64,000 nt of DNA from Tindallia magadiensis (GCF_900113635.1 NZ_FOQA01000002.1:124001-188000), one strand, 5' to 3'. Positions 16,305 through 24,898 are shown, counted from the first letter of the stretch. Program-made: numbers and translations. Notes: generated by a model from the letters alone, not told the origin.

Positions 16305-17903
16305 GTGATTAATGTTATTAATTTAGGATTAAGTTATGGAGAGCAAAAATTATTTGAAGACGTCCAACTGAAGTTTTCTCCGGGCAATTGTTATGGAGTT
16401 ATTGGAGCGAATGGAGCAGGGAAAAGTACGTTTCTTAGAATCCTTTCCGGAGAAATAGAGCCAAATAAAGGTGAAGTTCACATTGCGCCGGGTCTTAGAA
16501 TGTCTGTACTAAAACAAGATCATTTTCAGTTTGATGAGGTAGAAGTAGTAGAAACAGTTATTCGAGGAAATGAAAGGCTTTATGAAGTGATGACAGAAAA
16601 AGAAATCCTTTATGCCAAAGAAGATTTTTCGGATGAAGATGGGATGAAAGCAGCGGAGCTGGAAGCAGAATTTGCCGAACTAAATGGATGGGAGGCTGAA
16701 GCAGAAGCATCCGCATTGTTACAAGGACTTGGTATTACGACAGATCTACATGTTAAGAAAATGGAAGCCCTTCCTGGTGCTGAAAAAGTGAAGGTATTAC
16801 TGGCACAGGCTTTGTTTGGAAATCCAGATATTTTAGTGCTGGATGAGCCAACCAACCATTTGGATATTCAGTCAATCCGATGGTTAGAAGAATTCCTAAT
16901 TAACTTTGACGGCATTGTTATTTTTGTTTCTCATGATCGATATTTTCTGAACAAAACCTGTACCCATATGGTAGACGTGGACTTTGGGAAGATAAAAATG
17001 TTTACAGGAAACTACGACTTTTGGTATGAGTCCAGCCAGCTGGCACTCCAAATGATGAAAGATCAAAATCGTAAAAAGGAAGAAAAAGTGAAGCAACTGC
17101 AGGATTTTATTGCTCGGTTTAGTGCAAATGCTTCAAAATCCAGACAAGCAACCTCTCGAAAAAAAATACTAGATAAAATCACCTTAGATGATATACAGCC
17201 TTCTACCCGCCGTTACCCCTATGTTGGCTTCAAACCGGAAAGAGAAGTAGGGAAAGATATCTTAATGGTGGACGGGGTTTCAAAATCCGTAGAAGGAGAA
17301 ACCTTGTTAAAAAACGTTAGTTTCACCGTAGGAAAAGAAGATAAAATAGCCTTTGTCAGTGAAAATGAAAGAGCCAATACAGCGTTAATGAAAATCATGG
17401 CAGGAGAATGGGAGCCGGACGAAGGGACGGTAAAATGGGGTGTAACGATTACCAGCGCCTATCTGCCAAAAGACAATGCAGACTATTTTGATCAGGAAGG
17501 CTTAAATTTGGTAGAGTGGCTGCGTCAATATTCAGAAGAAAAATCAGAAGTATATTTAAGAGGTTTCCTAGGGAAAATGCTTTTTTCCGGTGAAGACGCT
17601 TTGAAAAAGGTGAAAGTCCTTTCTGGTGGTGAGAAGGTCCGGTGCATGTTATCGAGAATGATGCTGAAAAATGCCAACGTTTTATTGCTGGATCAGCCCA
17701 CGAATCATCTGGATCTGGAATCGATCACAGCATTAAACAATGGGCTGAAAGCCTACCCCAGCAATGTGTTGTTTACGTCTCACGATCATCAATTTGTTGA
17801 TACCATCGCCAATCGCATTATTGAAATAACCGACGATGGAATCAAAGATTATCGAAAGACCTATGAAGAATACTTGGAATTAAAAGCGCAAAAGAAAGCT
17901 TAA
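16305..17903 (+). CDS. ABC-F family ATPase (YkpA/YbiT-like) with one degenerate ATP site
   Basis: Second ABC-F protein, 532 residues, likely ribosome-associated. Domain 1 has Walker A GANGAGKST and Walker B ILVLDEPTNHLD with E181. Its signature is weak (LPGAEKVK). Domain 2 has a good signature LSGGEKVR but its Walker A reads SENERANTA and its Walker B reads LLLDQPTNHLD, so the catalytic Glu is Gln464 (codon CAG at 17694-17696). Composite site I should hydrolyse ATP and site II should not. A weak second Walker A is known in YkpA-type proteins; the Gln is the unusual part. The gene follows the first ABC-F gene after 111 bp. Its stop overlaps the end of the convergent cobT by 4 bp, with no terminator between them. 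Confidence 0.9.
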   Translation: MINVINLGLSYGEQKLFEDVQLKFSPGNCYGVIGANGAGKSTFLRILSGEIEPNKGEVHIAPGLRMSVLKQDHFQFDEVEVVETVIRGNERLYEVMTEKEILYAKEDFSDEDGMKAAELEAEFAELNGWEAEAEASALLQGLGITTDLHVKKMEALPGAEKVKVLLAQALFGNPDILVLDEPTNHLDIQSIRWLEEFLINFDGIVIFVSHDRYFLNKTCTHMVDVDFGKIKMFTGNYDFWYESSQLALQMMKDQNRKKEEKVKQLQDFIARFSANASKSRQATSRKKILDKITLDDIQPSTRRYPYVGFKPEREVGKDILMVDGVSKSVEGETLLKNVSFTVGKEDKIAFVSENERANTALMKIMAGEWEPDEGTVKWGVTITSAYLPKDNADYFDQEGLNLVEWLRQYSEEKSEVYLRGFLGKMLFSGEDALKKVKVLSGGEKVRCMLSRMMLKNANVLLLDQPTNHLDLESITALNNGLKAYPSNVLFTSHDHQFVDTIANRIIEITDDGIKDYRKTYEEYLELKAQKKA

Positions 17904-18949
17904 CTGGAAGTGACGCCAGCATCAGCAAAGGTACTCATTTCTCCTAGGGCTCTGGTAGAAGCTTCTACCAGGTGGAAGGCTAAGGCAGCGCCGGTGCCTT
18001 CTCCCAGGCGCATGTTCATATGAAGCATGGGCGTTAAACCTAAAAGGCGGAGTGCATGCTGATGACCTGGCTCCATAGAAGCATGGGAAGCGATCATATA
18101 CTGAGTAACGTCAGGGCAAATGCGGCTGGCGGCCAAAGCAGCAGCACTGGCGATGAAACCATCAACCATTACAGGTACCCGATGAGCGGCGGCACCCAGC
18201 ATAACGCCAGTCATGGCGGCGATTTCCAAGCCGCCTACCTTTGCCAAAAGGTCCACTCCGTCGGATGCATCTGGTTGATTAATGTCTAAAGCCTGTTGAA
18301 TCACCCGCACTTTATTGGTAAGCGCTTCATCCTGAATTCCTGACCCCCTACCGACAATCTGCTCCAAAGGTAAATCGATGCATGCGGCTAATATGGCACT
18401 GCTGGGAGTTGTATTGCCAATGCCCATTTCACCAGCAGCCAACAAAGAAGCCCCTTGCTGCACTTCGTTATAAGCCATTTCGATCCCTATTTCAATAGCT
18501 TTTATCGCTTCGTCATAGCTCATCGCAGGACCAGTAGCAATATTGTTGGTACCCTGCTTTATCTTTTTTTGGATAAGGTCAGGATGAGTAAAATCGCCGA
18601 CGATGCCCACGTCCACCACCACTACCTTTGCCTCTGCATGACGACAGAAAACATTGATAGCAGCTCCTCCGTTGATAAAGTTCAGCACCATTTGAGGGGT
18701 CACTTCCTGAGGAAAAGCACTGACACCTTCGGCAACCACTCCATGATCTCCGGCCATCACCAACATTGTTTTCTTGTTAACAGACGGTGAGGTGTTGCCG
18801 GTTATGCCGGCTAACTGAATAGCGATATCCTCCAATACCCCCAAACTGCCTGGCGGTTTCGTCAGGTTATCAAGTTTTTTCTGGCACAAATCCATGGCCT
18901 CTTTGTTAAGAGGTTGGATTTGATCGATGGTTTCTTTTAATGACAGCAT
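17900..18949 (-). CDS. cobT: Nicotinate-nucleotide--dimethylbenzimidazole phosphoribosyltransferase CobT
   Basis: Transfers phosphoribose from nicotinate mononucleotide to a lower-ligand base (dimethylbenzimidazole or another benzimidazole/purine) to build the nucleotide loop of cobalamin. The 349-residue length is typical. The catalytic Glu317 lies in LGEGTGAALA, the same number as in the Salmonella enzyme; GNTTPSSAILAA and VGRGSGI are further family signatures. It is transcribed alone behind a cobalamin riboswitch, so it should be shut off when adenosylcobalamin is plentiful. No other cobalamin gene is in the window. The organism needs corrinoids, for example for methyltransferases or mutases. 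Confidence 0.96.
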   Translation of the reverse strand: MLSLKETIDQIQPLNKEAMDLCQKKLDNLTKPPGSLGVLEDIAIQLAGITGNTSPSVNKKTMLVMAGDHGVVAEGVSAFPQEVTPQMVLNFINGGAAINVFCRHAEAKVVVVDVGIVGDFTHPDLIQKKIKQGTNNIATGPAMSYDEAIKAIEIGIEMAYNEVQQGASLLAAGEMGIGNTTPSSAILAACIDLPLEQIVGRGSGIQDEALTNKVRVIQQALDINQPDASDGVDLLAKVGGLEIAAMTGVMLGAAAHRVPVMVDGFIASAAALAASRICPDVTQYMIASHASMEPGHQHALRLLGLTPMLHMNMRLGEGTGAALAFHLVEASTRALGEMSTFADAGVTSS

Positions 18950-19003
18950 AGGATGATTCCTCCTTGGGTTTCTTTTTTTTATTTGTTTTTAAATAGCAAA
19001 AAA

Positions 19004-19026
19004 CCTCAGCATAAAAAATACTGAGG
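19004..19026 (-). terminator. Riboswitch-controlled terminator before cobT
   Basis: CCTCAG and CTGAGG form a stem followed on the minus strand by a run of T residues (18998-19003). It lies between the cobalamin riboswitch and cobT, as expected for the expression platform. Confidence 0.85.
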
Positions 19027-19062
19027 ATGTTACCATAATCCACATCATTAGCAAAAACTTCC

Positions 19063-19250
19063 CTACTGGCAGGTCTCCTGGCTTCCGGATCATCACGTCT
19101 TCGCTCCTTCCCATCCTTCTTCAGGCACGAACCTTTGAAGACAGTGGATTACTGCGAATTAATTCCCCGGTTACAGTGGCGGGACCGCTGAAGATTCTCA
19201 CTTCTATTCCCTATTCTCTTCGAGAGGATTACCTCAGGAAGCACCAGTAG
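19063..19250 (-). ncRNA. Cobalamin riboswitch
   Basis: On the minus strand the conserved B12 box AGCGGTCCCGCCACTGT is at 19173-19189. The outer P1 stem is CTACTGG (19244-19250) with CCAGTAG (19063-19069), and the typical 3' element GCCAGGAGACCTGCC sits just inside P1. It is followed by a terminator and cobT. Confidence 0.96.
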
Positions 19251-19279
19251 TCATTAGATAAATGAAATGACTCTAAATA

Positions 19280-19308
19280 AATGTACCTTAGAGAATAAGA
19301 TTTGTCAA
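19280..19308 (-). promoter_or_regulatory. Promoter for the cobalamin riboswitch-cobT transcript
   Basis: On the minus strand TTGACA (19303-19308), a 17-bp spacer and TACATT (19280-19285), ending about 30 bp before the riboswitch. Confidence 0.65.
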
Positions 19309-19406
19309 GCTGTATAGATGGAACTGGTTTCTGAATGGACGAAAAGTTGAATGTATGTTATTATTTAAACGAAGTAGGCGAAGGGTGCTTTTTTTTTCGC
19401 CACTAA

Positions 19407-19435
19407 TTACAGTATAGGTGTAATCGATACTGTAA
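19407..19435. promoter_or_regulatory. Long inverted repeat, likely operator of the symporter operon
   Basis: TTACAGTAT and ATACTGTAA are perfect 9-bp arms separated by 11 bp, about 40 bp before the symporter gene. There is no T-run, so a protein-binding site is more likely than a terminator. The XRE-cupin regulator encoded third in the operon is the natural candidate. Confidence 0.6.
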
Positions 19436-19474
19436 AACTAAAAAAAGAAGGAAAAAACAAGGAGGAAGAAAAGA

Positions 19475-20860
19475 ATGGAATTAACGCATAACCCCACTCT
19501 GCTGTGGTTTTTAGCGGGGTATGGGGTCATCATGGTGGTAATGGGTATTTTTTATTCAAAGAAGATCTCTTCCAGTGAAGACTTTATTCTGGCTGGAAAA
19601 TCTCTGGGTGCCGTTGTATTGATGGGAACGCTAATCGCCACCTGGGTTGGCAGTGGTACGATTACAGGAGGCAGTAACTCCCTTGCGTACAGCTTTGGCA
19701 TATGGCCGGCCATGTTGCAAAGTGTTTCCGCTATTGTGGGAATTGGCTTATTGTTTTTTATTGCAGAAAGAATAAGGACCTTTGGAAAATACACGATTAG
19801 TGAAATTTTAGAAACCAAATACGGTGAATCAGCCAAAATGCTTTCGGTAGTTGTTATTGTATTGGCTTATGTGGGGATTGTTAGTTATCAGTTCCAAGGA
19901 TTTGGATTTGTCTTAAATGTTACAACTGGAATTCCAGTACAGACAGGAACCATTATTGCTGCTGTTCTTATTATTTTTCTTGCTGCCGCAGGGGGGCTTA
20001 AAGCGGTGGCGGCAACAGATGCTATTGGTGCTTTTGTTATTCTGATAGGCCTTGGGGTAGGGATTCCCTTTTCCATTAGTGCAGCTGGTGGCTGGGCAAA
20101 TATTACAGAAACGGTTCCACCATCAAGCTTAGAAGTTTTAGGTGGTTTGACTCCGTTACAACTGACCGGATACTTGATTCCTTCTCTATTTCTTTTGCTG
20201 GGGGATCAAAATATGTATCAGCGACTGGCAGCTTCTCGTGGTAGCAGAGATACCAGAATTGGTTCCATTGGATGGTTAATAGGGGTGATCTTTATTTACC
20301 CGGCGGTTTCAATTATCGCTTTTTCCGCTAGAGTTACCTTTCCGGACATTAATCCGGGAATGGCATTGATAGCTACTACGACGATCTTGCCAACCTTGAT
20401 AGGTGGACTTCTTTTAGCGGCGGCGGCTGCCTTTATTGTTACAACAGGAAACTCGTATCTTTTGTCAGCTTCAACCAATATTACCTATGATTTATACGGA
20501 AAATATATTAACCCAAAGGCATCAGATAAGCAAAAATTGTTATTTACCCGAATATTGATCCCGGTACTGGGTTTGCTTTCTTATTTACTGATCGAATACT
20601 TTCCCAGCATTCTATCTGTACAAATGTATGCCTACACCGTATATGCGGCAGGAATTACACCAGCCGTATTAGCTGTATTTCTGTGGAAGAAGGTTACCAA
20701 AGCTGGTGGGTTGGCATCCATGTCAGCTGGTGTGATTACAACGCTGGTATGGGAAATTGTTTTAAGACAACCCTATGATCTGAACAGTTCCGTTGTCTCT
20801 ATTCCCGTTGCTTTTGCAGCCTTAATTATTGTTACGTTGATAACGGCAAAAAAAGAGTAA
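19475..20860 (+). CDS. Sodium:solute symporter family protein (SSS/SLC5)
   Basis: Secondary transporter, probably driven by sodium ions, with about 12-13 membrane segments over 461 residues. Family features are SSEDFILAGKSLG near the N-terminus, the conserved GGLKAVAATDAIGAFV stretch in the middle and LGDQNMYQRLAASRG. The last, with GDQ, is typical of the SSS family core. The substrate is unknown; an M24 peptidase and a regulator in the same operon suggest a peptide, amino acid or amino-acid derivative. AAGGAGGAAG gives a strong ribosome binding site. The next gene starts 28 bp later. Confidence 0.9.
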   Translation: MELTHNPTLLWFLAGYGVIMVVMGIFYSKKISSSEDFILAGKSLGAVVLMGTLIATWVGSGTITGGSNSLAYSFGIWPAMLQSVSAIVGIGLLFFIAERIRTFGKYTISEILETKYGESAKMLSVVVIVLAYVGIVSYQFQGFGFVLNVTTGIPVQTGTIIAAVLIIFLAAAGGLKAVAATDAIGAFVILIGLGVGIPFSISAAGGWANITETVPPSSLEVLGGLTPLQLTGYLIPSLFLLLGDQNMYQRLAASRGSRDTRIGSIGWLIGVIFIYPAVSIIAFSARVTFPDINPGMALIATTTILPTLIGGLLLAAAAAFIVTTGNSYLLSASTNITYDLYGKYINPKASDKQKLLFTRILIPVLGLLSYLLIEYFPSILSVQMYAYTVYAAGITPAVLAVFLWKKVTKAGGLASMSAGVITTLVWEIVLRQPYDLNSSVVSIPVAFAALIIVTLITAKKE

Positions 20861-20888
20861 ACAAAAACATAACGGCAGGAGGAAAAAC

Positions 20889-21992
20889 ATGTCCATCTAC
20901 CAAAAAAGAATTGAAAAACTTCAGGAAAAAATGCAGGGAGAGGGGATAGAATGCCTGTTTCTATCTCCTTCGGTTAATCTGAATTATCTTACTGGCTATG
21001 GTGCAAAAATGGATGAAAGACTGGTTCTTTTTGTGCTTCCAACTAAGGGAGAAGGCTTCTTTGTAGCACCAAAGCTTTATGAGGCGTTTATTACGAAGAC
21101 GCCAATTAGAAACAATGTTTTTTGGGGTGATCAGGAAGATCCATTCCAAATGCTTCTTGAAGAAATAAATAAACGAGGGATGGGCATCACCTGTGTTGCT
21201 TTGGAAAACAGTATGCCGGCAGCGTTTATCTTGCCAATTCAAACAAAAATGGAGAAGACTGATTTTTGTTTAGCAAACGACCTTTTCGAAAGCTTACGAA
21301 AAATTAAAAGCAAAACAGAGATTGAAAAGTTAAAAAATTCAGCAACTCTCATTGATAATATTCTCAAAAAGGTTATACTAGAAAAGGACTGGATAGGCAG
21401 GACGGAAAAAGAACTAGCGGCAACTTTGGAACAGGAAATGAAACAGCAGGGGATGGAAGGCCCTTCTTTTAGTCCCATTATTGCCACCGGTTCTAACAGT
21501 GCTTCGCCTCATCACAAAACAGGTACGGATAAGATTTTGAAAAACCAACCTTTGTTAATGGATTTTGGTGGTCTTGTGGATGGCTTTTGTTCGGATATGT
21601 CCCGCACCATTTTCTTAGGTGATGAGCCGGATGAGTTCTTTTTAGAAATTTATGAAATTGTTCTTGAAGCACAGAAAAAAGGAATTGAAGCTGTCCGGCC
21701 AAAGGTTAGTGCGGAATCCATTGATAAAGTGGTTCGGGATTATATTATAAGTAAGGGATATGGTGATTTTTTCATTCACCGGACAGGTCACGGTATTGGG
21801 ATGGAAGTTCATGAATCGCCTTACATTGTGGAAGGAAATAAGGAAATACTGGAGCCGGGAATGCTCTTTAGTATTGAGCCGGGGATCTATTTGCCCGGAA
21901 AATTTGGAGTGAGAATTGAGGATATTGTTCTGGTAACGGATACCGGTTGTCAGGTATTGAATCAGTTTCCTAAAAAACCTTACTTTGGCTAA
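20889..21992 (+). CDS. M24 family Xaa-Pro-type aminopeptidase
   Basis: Cytoplasmic metallopeptidase of the creatinase/prolidase fold, 367 residues. The N-terminal creatinase-like domain (1-125) is followed by the pita-bread domain with all five expected metal ligands: two Asp in MDFGGLVDGFCSDMSRT, His in HRTGHGIGMEVHE, Glu in SIEPGIY and Glu in GVRIEDIV. It should cleave an X-Pro bond or a similar imide. It sits between the symporter gene and the regulator gene (20 bp), which implies that the imported compound is hydrolysed inside the cell. It contrasts with the second M24 protein at 50551, which lacks these ligands. Confidence 0.92.
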   Translation: MSIYQKRIEKLQEKMQGEGIECLFLSPSVNLNYLTGYGAKMDERLVLFVLPTKGEGFFVAPKLYEAFITKTPIRNNVFWGDQEDPFQMLLEEINKRGMGITCVALENSMPAAFILPIQTKMEKTDFCLANDLFESLRKIKSKTEIEKLKNSATLIDNILKKVILEKDWIGRTEKELAATLEQEMKQQGMEGPSFSPIIATGSNSASPHHKTGTDKILKNQPLLMDFGGLVDGFCSDMSRTIFLGDEPDEFFLEIYEIVLEAQKKGIEAVRPKVSAESIDKVVRDYIISKGYGDFFIHRTGHGIGMEVHESPYIVEGNKEILEPGMLFSIEPGIYLPGKFGVRIEDIVLVTDTGCQVLNQFPKKPYFG

Positions 21993-22012
21993 AAAATCAT
22001 GGGGGTGTGTGA

Positions 22013-22555
22013 ATGCAGGAGGTTTCAAAAAAAATTAGGGAAATAAGGAAAGAAAGAGGACTAACGCTGAAAGAACTTAGTGAAAGAACAGGGTTTTCTA
22101 TCAGCTTTTTATCTCAGGTGGAACGGGAAACATCCTCTATTGCCATTACCTCACTAAAAAAAATTGCCGACTCTTTGCATGTCCCAATTACAACCTTCTT
22201 TAAGGCTTACGATAATGAACATTTTTTAGTAAATAAAGAAGACCAAAAATCCTTTTTAATCGAAGGTTCTTCAACGGAATATATAAGGTTAAGTGGAACT
22301 TTCCAAGACCGGGCGCTGGAATCTCTGATGGTAACATTGCAGCCGGAAGAAAAACACGGTCATCTGTTTAGTCATCAAGGAGAAGAATTTTTGTATGTCT
22401 TGGAGGGTGCGGTGGTTGTTACTATCGATGGAGATGATTATACGGTTTATGCCGGGGATTCTATTCATTACCCCTCTGGAAAACCTCATCTATGGACAAA
22501 TCCACTGGAAGAAAAAACCAGGTTTTTATGCATCCTTACGCCTGTTATTTTGTAG
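22013..22555 (+). CDS. XRE-family regulator with C-terminal cupin sensor domain
   Basis: Transcription factor of 180 residues. An N-terminal helix-turn-helix (about 8-62, containing LKELSERTGFSISFLSQVE) is joined to a cupin_2 ligand domain (about 105-178) with EEKHGHLFSHQGEEFLYV, HYPSGKPHLW and related cupin motifs. Proteins of this architecture commonly sense a small molecule and control a neighbouring uptake or catabolic operon. The gene ends the symporter-peptidase operon, and a 29-bp inverted repeat at 19407-19435 is the likely operator. Ribosome binding site GGGGGTG precedes the ATG. Confidence 0.9.
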   Translation: MQEVSKKIREIRKERGLTLKELSERTGFSISFLSQVERETSSIAITSLKKIADSLHVPITTFFKAYDNEHFLVNKEDQKSFLIEGSSTEYIRLSGTFQDRALESLMVTLQPEEKHGHLFSHQGEEFLYVLEGAVVVTIDGDDYTVYAGDSIHYPSGKPHLWTNPLEEKTRFLCILTPVIL

Positions 22556-22560
22556 AAAAA

Positions 22561-22598
22561 AACAACTGATTCCAATATATCGGACTCAGTTGTTTTTT
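22561..22598. terminator. Bidirectional terminator
   Basis: AACAACTGA pairs with TCAGTTGTT, followed by a T-run; an A-run lies on the other side. It separates the symporter operon from the convergent ornithine-cyclodeaminase gene. Confidence 0.85.
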
Positions 22599-22614
22599 AT
22601 GGGATAGAAAACAG

Positions 22615-23592
22615 CTACCAGTCAACGTCAGTACCTAAGCCTTTTTCTTTGGCTTTTTCATAAATTTTGGTAGCGACAACCAGATCAAAAAGACTCATTC
22701 CGACAGATTTGTAAAAGCGAGTGCTTTGCAGGTCTGTTTTTTTACCTGCTTTTATGTCTTTTAAGAAATCGGACATCAAATGAACCTGGTCTAGGTCAAT
22801 GGCACCATCGGCCAAAGGTTGCGATAGATCTCCCGTTTCTTCACAAGCATAGGGCAGCTCTGTATAAACCTCACTGGTGGTTTGCCAGATGGCTTCTGGA
22901 ATTTCTCTCATATCAGGGCGCCAGGAACCGATGGAAACCACACATTTATTAGAAAAAAGTGCTGGGTCGTTTGGTAGAACAGGCTCCTTAGAAGAGGTGG
23001 CTGTTATGAGAATATCACTGTTTTGGGCAACCTCAGCAGCATTGTTGCATATAACACAATGAAGGGAAGGAGAGTCGGTTTCCTGATGGATACTTTCCAC
23101 AAAGCCGGTTAAATCCTCCTTGAATTCATCGTAGAGATAAACCGTAGAAATAGATCTTTCGGCACAAGCGTATTTAATTTGGTAGAGTCCTTGAGCTCCA
23201 CAACCAATAAGGCCCAGGTGCTGGCTTTCCGGGTAAGCTAAATGACGGACAGCGTGACCGCCAACCGCTCCTGTTCGCATGGCAGTAAGCAACTGACCAT
23301 TCATGATAGCCAAGGGAGTGCCGTCTTCTCTGTTGTTAAGAATCATCATCCCATCAATAAGTGGTTTTCCTTTAGATGGGTTTTGTGGCATCAGAGAAAG
23401 CATTTTCGTGCCAATGCTATCCGAGGTGAGGCAGGGCATATAAAGCATGGTATCTTCCTGATGCTTGACAGCAAGTCTTTCTGGCATCGTGAAATTCTCC
23501 AAAGAATAAAGGTGAAAAGCTTCTTCAATAGCATCAATCATTTCTTGATCATTCATTGACTGTTTCATTGCAGTTGCATTAATAATTTTCAT
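22615..23592 (-). CDS. Ornithine cyclodeaminase/mu-crystallin family protein
   Basis: NAD(P)-dependent enzyme of the OCD family, which includes ornithine cyclodeaminase, ketimine reductases and EutC-type proteins. The start at 23592 has AAGGAGGG directly upstream; a longer frame to 23697 has no such site. The 325-residue protein shows the substrate-binding GTKMLSLMPQNP and LLTAMRTGAVGG motifs and the nucleotide-binding LGLIGCGAQG turn. It overlaps the end of the DegV gene by 14 bp, so the two are coupled. Given the ectoine genes at 45-53 kb a EutC-like role is possible, but it lies 27 kb away and I cannot distinguish the subfamilies by eye. Confidence 0.85.
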   Translation of the reverse strand: MKIINATAMKQSMNDQEMIDAIEEAFHLYSLENFTMPERLAVKHQEDTMLYMPCLTSDSIGTKMLSLMPQNPSKGKPLIDGMMILNNREDGTPLAIMNGQLLTAMRTGAVGGHAVRHLAYPESQHLGLIGCGAQGLYQIKYACAERSISTVYLYDEFKEDLTGFVESIHQETDSPSLHCVICNNAAEVAQNSDILITATSSKEPVLPNDPALFSNKCVVSIGSWRPDMREIPEAIWQTTSEVYTELPYACEETGDLSQPLADGAIDLDQVHLMSDFLKDIKAGKKTDLQSTRFYKSVGMSLFDLVVATKIYEKAKEKGLGTDVDW

Positions 23593-24502
23593 GAGAACCC
23601 TCCTTGGGATGTGGTTGATTTTTATCGGCTGCAGGTTCGTTGGAAATCCGGTTTTCGGCTGTATAGTAGGCAATTCCGACGGTTCCTGGACCGACATGTA
23701 ACCCTATAACCGGACCAATGGGAAGAACAGGAATTTCACGATTAAGTTGTTCTGAAAGCTGAGAAGCCAGGGATTGACCGGAAGCCTCATCGTTTATATG
23801 ATGAACTACCAAATCACCTTCTCCGTACTGTTGGAAATCTTGCAAAACAGCCTGAATCATGGTGGAATGAGCCTTTTTTTGAGTTCGGACTTTGTTAAAG
23901 ACAGCTGTTTTGCCATTTTCAACGGTTAAAATTGGCACGATTTGTAGAACAGAACCAATAAAAGCAGCGGCGCCGCCAATTCGTCCGCCTTTTCGAAGGT
24001 ATTGCAAGCTAAGGGGAGCAAATAAAAACCGGGAGCGATTCACAAAGTTTTGGACATGTTGGATCACTTCCTTCATATTGAGCCCTTCTTCAATTAACTT
24101 AGCGGCTTCCAACACAGCAAAACCCATTTGCATACAGTTGGTTTGGGAGTCAATTAAATGAATTTTTGCGGAAGACTCTTTTTCTAAGATCATCTGTTTA
24201 GCCATTCTAGCTGTTTGGTAAGTACCACTCATGGCTGAAGACAGGAAAACTCCAAGGATTTCTTGCCTATTATTAACGGCTTTCTGAAAAAGAGTAAGAA
24301 AGGTTTCGAGGGTGGGTTGTGATGACGTAGCCCATTCCTTTGACTGGTTTAGTTCTTGATAAAAAGAATCCTGTTCTACCATGATCTCATCTCTGGTCGT
24401 ACCCTCCAGTTGGACGCTGAGAGAAACTACTTGAATGTTGTGTTTTTTGATCAGATGGGGTGGTATATAGGCGGTACTATCCGTAATGAGTTGAATCATC
24501 AT
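23579..24502 (-). CDS. DegV family fatty-acid-binding protein
   Basis: Cytoplasmic DegV-fold protein that binds a fatty acid; some members feed the FakA/FakB fatty-acid kinase. The 307-residue protein shows the family hallmarks ITDSTAYIPP at the N-terminus, SSAMSGTYQTA and the CMQMGFAV segment, and LSLQYLRKGGRIGG, the conserved DegV motif. Of three close ATGs, 24502 is spaced best (6 bp) from AGGAGG. The C-terminal tail after residue 285 is charged and extra to the core. Pairing with an OCD-family gene is unusual and gives no clear clue to a joint role. Confidence 0.88.
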   Translation of the reverse strand: MMIQLITDSTAYIPPHLIKKHNIQVVSLSVQLEGTTRDEIMVEQDSFYQELNQSKEWATSSQPTLETFLTLFQKAVNNRQEILGVFLSSAMSGTYQTARMAKQMILEKESSAKIHLIDSQTNCMQMGFAVLEAAKLIEEGLNMKEVIQHVQNFVNRSRFLFAPLSLQYLRKGGRIGGAAAFIGSVLQIVPILTVENGKTAVFNKVRTQKKAHSTMIQAVLQDFQQYGEGDLVVHHINDEASGQSLASQLSEQLNREIPVLPIGPVIGLHVGPGTVGIAYYTAENRISNEPAADKNQPHPKEGSHENY

Positions 24503-24539
24503 TGTCATCCTCCTGCTCTGTTACTGGATAAGGTATTCT

Positions 24540-24574
24540 AACCTTCCAATGGAGTTGGATTTCACTAGAAGGTT
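24540..24574 (-). promoter_or_regulatory. Leader inverted repeat upstream of degV-type gene
   Basis: AACCTTC and GAAGGTT form 7-bp arms around a 21-nt loop, between the predicted promoter and the gene start. Role unknown. Confidence 0.35.
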
Positions 24575-24605
24575 GGTCTTGATTCTATAGGAAGCGATGT
24601 GTTTG

Positions 24606-24614
24606 ATTATATCA
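24606..24614 (-). promoter_or_regulatory. Extended -10 promoter for the DegV-OCD operon
   Basis: On the minus strand TGA-TATAAT is a perfect extended -10, about 105 bp before the DegV start. Confidence 0.55.
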
Positions 24615-24750
24615 TGAAGTAGGTCTTTGAAAAACAGATAAGCTGTATTTCTTAGGAAGAAAAGCTATCCGGTGGAACATTCTGAAAATACATAAAAGAT
24701 GATCATTGTATGTTTAGATAGATAGGAAAAGTGACAATAATGAAAATAAA

Positions 24751-24774
24751 GCAATAAAATGATGAAATTATTGC
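24751..24774. promoter_or_regulatory. Inverted repeat upstream of the aminomutase promoter
   Basis: GCAATAA and TTATTGC form perfect 7-bp arms with a 10-bp spacer, 27 bp before the -35 element of the aminomutase promoter. Possible regulator site. Confidence 0.4.
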
Positions 24775-24791
24775 ACTGGAAATTTATTTTG

Positions 24792-24828
24792 ATGCAATAC
24801 TTGCATTTAAGTGGAGGAGTGGTATAAT
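24792..24828 (+). promoter_or_regulatory. Aminomutase promoter with palindrome over the -35
   Basis: TTGCAT (24801-24806), a 16-bp spacer and TATAAT (24823-24828). The -35 forms one arm of the perfect palindrome ATGCAA-TAC-TTGCAT (24792-24806), a natural place for a repressor or activator. Confidence 0.65.
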
Positions 24829-24898
24829 AATTTTGTAAGAAGCAATTGAAAAAGAAATAAGTATAGTTAAGAGAAAGAATACTGAAAGGATGTTTCGA

